In this document: positions 1 through 3,446 of the stretch, piece after piece
Layout of the letters: each line of letters opens with the position of its first letter
How positions within the stretch are numbered: position 1 is the first letter of the stretch
Translations under genes and position numbers: made by a program
Notes under the pieces: model-generated
What the model was told of the DNA's origin: nothing
Database searches by the model: none
What the model saw: only the letters and a program-made list of their open reading frames with translations
NCBI GenBank assembly: GCA_016929035.1
Contig: JAFGJP010000299.1
Location: 1 to 5,693, forward strand
Length of the DNA stretch: 5,693 bases
Direction of reading: 5' to 3'
DNA from: Candidatus Auribacterota bacterium
GTDB taxonomy: Bacteria; Auribacterota; JAFGBW01; JAFGJP01

Positions 1-812
1 AGCGACATCTCGATAATGCGTATTTTATCTACCATGTCCGTGAATTCCATCGGATCAAGGGAGAGCTTGTGATCAGGGCCTGGCATGTTTTTATCGAGCG
101 TGAAGTGTTTTTCGAGAATATCAGCACCAAGCGCAACAGCTGCAATGGATGATTCAGCTACAGGGGTGTGGTCTGAAAAGCCGACAGGGCAGTTGAACTT
201 TTTTTTAAGACTGGGGATAAACCGTAAATGCAGATCTTCCCACCTGGGCGGATAGACAGCCACACAGTGAAGAAGGGCAATCTTCCTGCACCCTGCTGCT
301 TTGGCCCACCGGACAGCTTTGGTTATTTCTTCCATTTTAGCCATGCCTGTTGAAAGAATAAGGGGAAGCTTTGAGCGGGCGGCTTTTTCGATCAAAGCTT
401 TATACGTGATATCTCCTGATGAGATCTTTATGGCAGGAAGATGGATGCTTTTGAGAAAATCCACCATGGGCTCATCAAAAACAGATGAGATGAGGATGAT
501 CCCTGCGCTATCCGCTTCGCTTTTCAAGGCGAGATGAGCCTCTTCGCTAAGCTCAAGAGATTTGTACATGTCATAAGAGGATTTCGTGCCTCCTGTGATG
601 CCTTCGACAGACTTTGTCTCCTGAAGCGTTTTCACGCACATGTAATCAGCCCGAAAACTTTGAAATTTAATCGCATCGGCCCCGCACCGGGCCGCTCTTT
701 TCACCATCTCTCCGGCAGTATCAAGGTTCCCGTTATGGTTCACGCCGGCCTCTGCGATAATAAAAGTTTTGTTGTTCCCTACGGGTTTCGTTCCTATTTT
801 AAATGTTTTCAT
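1..812 (-). CDS. NeuB/SpsE-family sialic acid synthase-like protein (3' end off window)
   Basis: The family condenses a 2-acetamido sugar (typically an N-acetylmannosamine-type substrate) with phosphoenolpyruvate to make a nonulosonic acid in the cytoplasm. The first 270 residues are visible and cover most of the TIM barrel. Motifs in order: AEAGVNHNG (20-28), KFQ (49-51), KISSGDI (129-135), LSTGM (153-157), LLHCVAVYPP (180-189), GFSDHT (211-216) and GADILEKHFTLD (229-240). EKHF carries the metal-binding histidine of the family (His236). Family members are usually about 330-350 residues, so the C-terminal antifreeze-like (SAF) domain should lie off the left edge. The start ATG (812-810) overlaps the previous gene's TGA as ATGA, and a purine-rich AAAAGGG lies 6 nt upstream inside that gene. 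This points to translational coupling. The exact sugar (sialic, legionaminic, pseudaminic or spore-coat type) cannot be read from the sequence; HCVAVYPP looks more SpsE-like than classical NeuB. Confidence 0.93.
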   Translation of the reverse strand, partial: MKTFKIGTKPVGNNKTFIIAEAGVNHNGNLDTAGEMVKRAARCGADAIKFQSFRADYMCVKTLQETKSVEGITGGTKSSYDMYKSLELSEEAHLALKSEADSAGIILISSVFDEPMVDFLKSIHLPAIKISSGDITYKALIEKAARSKLPLILSTGMAKMEEITKAVRWAKAAGCRKIALLHCVAVYPPRWEDLHLRFIPSLKKKFNCPVGFSDHTPVAESSIAAVALGADILEKHFTLDKNMPGPDHKLSLDPMEFTDMVDKIRIIEMS

Positions 813-1528
813 TTCCAGCCCTTTTGACGTACGTTTTTGTTTATGGAAAGGATATCAGGATAAGCATCCAGATAGTCGATCACTTTTTCAAGAGGGACGA
901 TTGAACCCGGCTTGTAGAAGACCCCATAGAGCTTTTCAAGAAGAGCAAAATCTTCCTTTGTATCTAATGTCAGCCTTATTTCTCCACGGGCAAGCTTCCC
1001 TGAGACAAAGACAGAGTCTCTCTTAAAGAGACCGTTTCTGAAAAAAACAGGAATAACGTGCTCCTTCTCAACGCTTGTGAGGTCATGAAGGCTAAAAGAC
1101 TTTTCAAGAGCGTGTTTTATAAAAACGTCAACCCCGCATCCGACAGGAGCTCCCACGACATTGACATAATCCGCTTCTTTTTCCCGGATAAGATGGATGG
1201 CCTGATTGACAAATTCAGGATGCACAAGAAGGTTATCTCCGTTGATCCTCACAATAATATCCGCTGGAAATGCTGATACAGCTCCGTGAAATCGGGAAAG
1301 AACGTCGTCTTCGCTTCCCTTGAAGACCTTTGCGTCTGCGCTTTCAAGAAGACGCACAAAGCTCTCCTCTTCCCGTTCTGGGATGGCTGCGACAATATCA
1401 CTGACATTCATTGTTTTGACCCGCTCGATGATGAGCTCAGTGACTGTCTTCCCGCAGATCTTTTTCAGGGATTTTCCCGGCAGGCGGGTCGAGCCTGTAC
1501 GGGTCTGCATGATAGCTGATATTTTCAT
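809..1528 (-). CDS. SpsF/COG1861-type cytidylyltransferase-like protein
   Basis: Predicted nucleotidyltransferase of the CMP-sugar synthetase-like fold that would activate a sugar acid for glycan assembly in the cytoplasm. The 239 residues match the usual length. Visible motifs: the N-terminal nucleotide-binding loop QTRTGSTRLPGK (8-19), GSEDDVLSRF (71-80), VRINGDN (93-99, usually VRITGDCP), EKEHVIP (154-160) and RLTLDTKED (185-193). Together these mark the SpsF branch rather than classical NeuA or KdsB. The Asn-Asn replacement around 96-99 (INGDN for ITGDC) is a small departure from the common form. The gene is followed by the NeuB-like gene with a 4-nt ATGA overlap, the same pairing as spsE/spsF in Bacillus, so the two products probably act in one pathway. 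The ATG at 1528-1526 sits in AT-rich DNA without a recognisable Shine-Dalgarno sequence. Activity on a nonulosonate is inferred from the context and was not shown for this subfamily by anything here. Confidence 0.88.
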   Translation of the reverse strand: MKISAIMQTRTGSTRLPGKSLKKICGKTVTELIIERVKTMNVSDIVAAIPEREEESFVRLLESADAKVFKGSEDDVLSRFHGAVSAFPADIIVRINGDNLLVHPEFVNQAIHLIREKEADYVNVVGAPVGCGVDVFIKHALEKSFSLHDLTSVEKEHVIPVFFRNGLFKRDSVFVSGKLARGEIRLTLDTKEDFALLEKLYGVFYKPGSIVPLEKVIDYLDAYPDILSINKNVRQKGWK

Positions 1529-1540
1529 ATTATTTAATTA

Positions 1541-1570
1541 TTAGCCACAAATTCACACGAATGAACACAA
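1541..1570. repeat. Degenerate 10-nt tandem repeat, 3 units
   Basis: Read on the minus strand, three consecutive 10-nt units (1570-1561, 1560-1551, 1550-1541) share the core TYGTG followed by a variable half. From memory this resembles the ATTCGTGT/ATTCGTGGC-type intergenic sequence scattered through many bacterial genomes. It sits 13 nt upstream of the cytidylyltransferase-like start, so it would be in or near that gene's 5' leader. Confidence 0.5.
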
Positions 1571-1574
1571 ATAG

Positions 1575-1591
1575 TTCGCACTTAGTGCGAA
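1575..1591. repeat. Perfect inverted repeat TTCGCACT-T-AGTGCGAA
   Basis: The 8-bp arms (1575-1582 and 1584-1591) are perfectly complementary around one central base. It could fold as a 7-bp stem with a 3-nt loop, or serve as a protein-binding palindrome. On the minus strand it lies between TTGATT and TATTTG with a 17-nt spacing, so it could be an operator inside a weak promoter for the cytidylyltransferase-like gene. The -10 match is poor. On the plus strand eight T follow 5 nt later, but no plus-strand gene needs a terminator there. The function is undetermined; an interspersed element is equally likely. Confidence 0.55.
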
Positions 1592-1604
1592 ATCAATTTT
1601 TTTT

Positions 1605-1632
1605 CAGCGACCAACGGCCAACTGCTAGCTGC
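1605..1632. repeat. Degenerate 7-nt tandem repeat, 4 units, spanning the GT2 stop codon
   Basis: Four contiguous 7-nt units (1605-1611, 1612-1618, 1619-1625, 1626-1632) read on the minus strand with approximate consensus G-Y-M-G-Y-T-R. The array covers the stop codon and most of the last two codons (Gly-Ser) of the glycosyltransferase. It resembles the heptanucleotide short tandem repeats known from cyanobacteria and other bacteria in layout, not necessarily in sequence. Confidence 0.5.
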
Positions 1633-2554
1633 CTTTTATTTTCTGAAATATTTTCCTGTCTGTCAGCTTGAAATATTTTTTTTCTTCTTTTCTTTTTTTA
1701 AGGACAAGCGGAAGCAAGGGGAGCGCCCTGAAAAAGCACTTCCAAAACCTGAAGCGGAGAAGGAAAAGGTCTCTTATGAGAAAAAGAGGCTGAAAAAAGA
1801 TCATGGATATCACTTTGTCAAAATCCGTTATGTTCTTCCATGAAAAAAGATAACTGTTTCTTCCTGAGATGATGCGGACTTCATGAAAAAGCCTGTCCCT
1901 GGAGATGGTCCCCCTTATCTTGTGATAGACCCTTGCTTCTGGCTCATAGATGATTTTGTATCCTCTTTTAAGAGCCCTGTAGCATATATCGATTTCCTCG
2001 TAATAATAGGGGTAAAAGAGGTTATTATCATATCCGCCAAGTTCCTGATAGACATCCTTTTTAAACAAAAATGCTCCACCACATGCAAAAAAAGACTGTG
2101 TTTTTGTATCATTTATGGGTTTTTCATATTGAAAAATGTGTCCTAATCGAAAAAATCCTCCACGGTTGCCATATTGGAATTTTTGCTCCCAATCAAAGAC
2201 AGAAGGGGTTACGGCAAAGACGCCTTCATTATTAATATGGCGTGAAAGGAGCTTTACTGTATCAGGAGAGAGCTTCATGTCGCTGTTGAGGAACATCACA
2301 TAAGGAGATGACGCCCTGGATACACCGTAGTTCGATGCTTCGATGTATCCGACATTTTCAGGGGTGACAAAGACCTTGATCTCAGGGTATGTCTTTCTGA
2401 CGAAGTCTACGGAATCATCGGTTGAAGAATCATCAATAAGAATAATTTCGTAGCTGTTTTCTTTATCGCTCTCTGAGGCTTCAATGAAAGTCGGGAGCGT
2501 TTCTTTAAGAAGCTCCTTGCCGTTCCAGTTAGTTATGACGAGAGAAATATCCAT
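1625..2554 (-). CDS. GT2-family glycosyltransferase (rhamnosyltransferase-like)
   Basis: A GT-A-fold enzyme that transfers a sugar from a nucleotide donor onto a growing surface glycan at the cytoplasmic face of the membrane. In the 309 residues: TNWNG (8-12, nucleotide site entry), IDDSSTDDS (40-48), ENVGY (66-70), LNSDM (89-93, the DxD-equivalent metal/donor site), ACGGAFLFKKDVYQELGGYD (157-176), and the EEID acid-base region (186-189) in an aromatic-rich context, then H211. This pattern is that of the WbbL/RfbF-like rhamnosyltransferase group, but donor and acceptor are unknown. The C-terminus (about 248-285) is hydrophobic and arginine-bearing, then very basic (KKRKEEKK), suiting peripheral membrane attachment. 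The ATG has no Shine-Dalgarno sequence; the mRNA instead carries CCTCC 12-16 nt upstream. It is A+T-richer than its neighbours by eye. It ends inside a 7-nt repeat array, and separate gaps on both sides suggest its own transcription unit. Confidence 0.92.
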   Translation of the reverse strand: MDISLVITNWNGKELLKETLPTFIEASESDKENSYEIILIDDSSTDDSVDFVRKTYPEIKVFVTPENVGYIEASNYGVSRASSPYVMFLNSDMKLSPDTVKLLSRHINNEGVFAVTPSVFDWEQKFQYGNRGGFFRLGHIFQYEKPINDTKTQSFFACGGAFLFKKDVYQELGGYDNNLFYPYYYEEIDICYRALKRGYKIIYEPEARVYHKIRGTISRDRLFHEVRIISGRNSYLFSWKNITDFDKVISMIFFQPLFLIRDLFLLRFRFWKCFFRALPLLPLVLKKRKEEKKYFKLTDRKIFQKIKGS

Positions 2555-2596
2555 TATTTGACCGCTGGAGGTTACTTTATATCCCTGATTTTCTAT

Positions 2597-2647
2597 TTAA
2601 TCGGAATAATATCTCAAATAGTTAAACTCTTTCACATTTTCCAACAT
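2597..2647 (-). CDS. 16-codon leader ORF in frame with the glycosyltransferase
   Basis: It encodes MLENVKEFNYLRYYSD and ends in TAA. Its ATG (2647-2645) is preceded at 8 nt by GGGAG, the best ribosome binding site in the window. After the TAA the frame stays open for 14 codons straight into the glycosyltransferase ATG. Three readings are possible: a translated leader peptide that controls or couples to the SD-less gene downstream; the original N-terminus of the glycosyltransferase cut by one nonsense codon (or a sequencing error); or chance. The normal GT2 fold begins at the annotated downstream Met, which argues against needing an extension. I do not recognise the peptide. Confidence 0.35.
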   Translation of the reverse strand: MLENVKEFNYLRYYSD

Positions 2648-2655
2648 ATCATCAT

Positions 2656-2660
2656 CTCCC
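2656..2660 (-). promoter_or_regulatory. Shine-Dalgarno GGGAG for the 16-codon ORF
   Basis: GGGAG on the minus strand, 8 nt before the ATG at 2647. Its spacing is ideal, in contrast to the absence of any such site before the glycosyltransferase and cytidylyltransferase-like starts. Confidence 0.45.
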
Positions 2661-2688
2661 GGCAAGAACTAATTGTGTTTCTTTAAGT

Positions 2689-2718
2689 TTAATACATATT
2701 CTTAGTAACCAGTGAAAA
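2689..2718 (-). promoter_or_regulatory. Candidate sigma70-type promoter for leader ORF/glycosyltransferase
   Basis: On the minus strand TTTTCA (2718-2713, 4/6 to TTGACA) is 18 nt from TATTAA (2694-2689, 4/6 to TATAAT). Transcription would start near 2680, about 20 nt before the GGGAG site. The surrounding DNA is A+T-rich. The -35 half lies at the edge of the hairpin element at 2716-2750. This is a match by eye only. Confidence 0.3.
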
Positions 2719-2750
2719 GAGGTTGCTTCGCTCGCAATGACGACCTTTTT
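2716..2750. repeat. Interspersed hairpin element of the TTGCGAGCGAAGCAA type
   Basis: The outer arms AAAGAGGT (2716-2723) and ACCTTTTT (2743-2750) can pair over 8 bp with one G-U. The inside reads, on the minus strand, GTCATTGCGAGCGAAGCAA (2740-2723), with TTGC/GCAA arms. From memory, the GTCATTGCGAGCGAAGCAA(TCTC) family recurs between genes in many unrelated bacteria. On the minus strand the 3' arm ends CCTCTTTT, so it might act as a weak terminator for the folE transcript. Confidence 0.5.
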
Positions 2751-2765
2751 ATTTCTTCGTGATTC

Positions 2766-2802
2766 GTTCACCCTGAACCCAACGTGGTTCAGGGCTGTGA
2801 AC
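2766..2802. repeat. Long hairpin element (9-bp plus 5-bp stem)
   Basis: CCCTGAACC (2771-2779) and GGTTCAGGG (2786-2794) form a perfect 9-bp stem around a 6-nt loop. GTTCA (2766-2770) and TGAAC (2798-2802) extend it by 5 bp across a 3-nt bulge (2795-2797). No U-tract follows directly on either strand, so it is not a classical terminator. It resembles the CCTGAA...TTCAGG intergenic repeats known from many bacterial genomes (from memory). Confidence 0.6.
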
Positions 2803-2813
2803 TCTGTGGTGAA
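2795..2813. repeat. CTGTGAACTCTGTGGTGAA-type intergenic element
   Basis: Two imperfect 9-nt units beginning CTGTG, followed by GGTGAA and a T run (2815-2820). On the minus strand it reads TTCACCACAGAGTTCACAG, a sequence I remember as a common intergenic repeat in metagenome-assembled genomes, often continuing to CACGAAG. Here CACGAAG does occur (2760-2754, minus strand), but about 35 bp further on, beyond the long hairpin. Confidence 0.4.
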
Positions 2814-2842
2814 ATTTTTTGATTATTTAGCGAAGCGTTCTT

Positions 2843-2887
2843 TACCAACAGACTTAACGGTCCTAACGGGCTAAACGGACACAACGG
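2843..2887. repeat. Degenerate 9-nt tandem repeat, 5 units, just after the folE stop
   Basis: Units at 2843-2851, 2852-2860, 2861-2869, 2870-2878 and 2879-2887 end in AACGG on the plus strand (the first ends AACAG). The first four positions vary. The array begins 4 nt past the folE stop codon. No stable hairpin or terminator is evident in it. Confidence 0.6.
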
Positions 2888-2891
2888 ATTA

Positions 2892-3446
2892 TTATTTCCG
2901 TTTAATCAGCTCAAGGAATTCTGTCCGTGTTGCGCGGTCTTTGCGGAAGGCGCCGAGCATGGCGCTCGTGACGGCGATCGAGTTTTGCTTTTCCACGCCC
3001 CTCATGCACATGCAAAGGTGCATGGCTTCAATGACAACAGCCACGCCAAGGGGCTTGATGGCGTTCTGGAGAGTCTCTGCGATCTGCGTGGTCAGCCTTT
3101 CCTGGACCTGAAGTCGGCGGGCAAAGCATTCGACAATGCGGGGGATCTTGCTGAGACCTAAAAGCTTTCCTGCAGGAAGGTAGGCCACATGGCATTTCCC
3201 GTAAAAGGGGAGAAGATGATGTTCGCAGAGGCTGAAGATATCAATATCCCTGATGATGACCATTTCGTCGTATTTTTCTTCGAAAACAGCATTGTTGATG
3301 ATCGATATCGGATCCTCGTGATAACCCTTTGTCAGGAATTTATAGGCTTCTGCAACACGCCTGGGAGTCTTGAGAAGGCCCTCTCTTTGCGTGTCTTCAC
3401 CAAGAGCTTCCAGGATGGTCTTGACAGCTTTTTCAATGGACTGCAT
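2892..3446 (-). CDS. folE: GTP cyclohydrolase I
   Basis: It converts GTP to 7,8-dihydroneopterin triphosphate and formate, the first step to folate/pterins and also the feeder for queuosine-type 7-deazaguanines; the enzyme is a cytoplasmic homodecamer. The 184 residues match the short bacterial form. Zinc ligands are visible: C74 and H77 in SLCEHH (72-77) and C145 in HLCMCMRG (143-150). H76 and H143 correspond to the active-site histidines of E. coli FolE. The C-terminal SAMLGAFRKDRATRTEFL (161-178) is typical. The Met start is fixed, since the same frame has a TGA two codons upstream. AGGAG (3463-3459) lies 12 nt ahead, a rather long spacing. The gene begins inside the last codons of the isomerase-like gene (14-nt overlap), so the two are one transcript. 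No pathway partner is visible in the window, so folate versus deazaguanine use cannot be decided. Confidence 0.97.
   Translation of the reverse strand: MQSIEKAVKTILEALGEDTQREGLLKTPRRVAEAYKFLTKGYHEDPISIINNAVFEEKYDEMVIIRDIDIFSLCEHHLLPFYGKCHVAYLPAGKLLGLSKIPRIVECFARRLQVQERLTTQIAETLQNAIKPLGVAVVIEAMHLCMCMRGVEKQNSIAVTSAMLGAFRKDRATRTEFLELIKRK

Larger units (their letters stand above)
2555..2891. other. 337-bp gap between folE and the glycosyltransferase, repeat-rich
   Basis: There is no conventional gene here. From the folE side it holds a 9-nt tandem repeat (2843-2887), a CTGTGAACTCTGTGG-type element with an embedded long hairpin (2766-2813), a TTGCGAGCGAAGCAA-type hairpin element (2716-2750), a candidate promoter (2689-2718), and a short ORF with a good ribosome binding site (2597-2660). 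The half next to the glycosyltransferase is very A+T-rich, as expected of a promoter/leader region. I found no tRNA, no riboswitch I recognise, and no classical stem-plus-U-tract terminator directly after folE. Confidence 0.7.

Noticed and set aside
534..827. Plus-strand open frames here and elsewhere (e.g. 1883-2146, 3189-3473, 4454-4735)
   Set aside because: They lie antisense to well-supported minus-strand genes, show no recognisable domains and have no Shine-Dalgarno support.
1575..1604. Plus-strand terminator (hairpin followed by eight T)
   Set aside because: No plus-strand gene precedes it, all supported genes are on the minus strand, and the T run begins 5 nt after the stem.
2597..2599. 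TAA read as a sense codon (alternative code) joining the 16-codon ORF to the glycosyltransferase
   Set aside because: folE ends in TAA, the glycosyltransferase in TAG and two genes in TGA, each at the expected family length, so the standard stops are in use.
2771..2794. Intrinsic terminator of folE
   Set aside because: The 9-bp stem is strong, but on the minus strand it is not followed by a U tract; a terminator role for the neighbouring 2716-2750 hairpin is only weakly supported.
2843..2887. CRISPR-like array
   Set aside because: The units are contiguous 9-mers with no spacers; a CRISPR needs repeats of about 23-47 nt separated by unique spacers.
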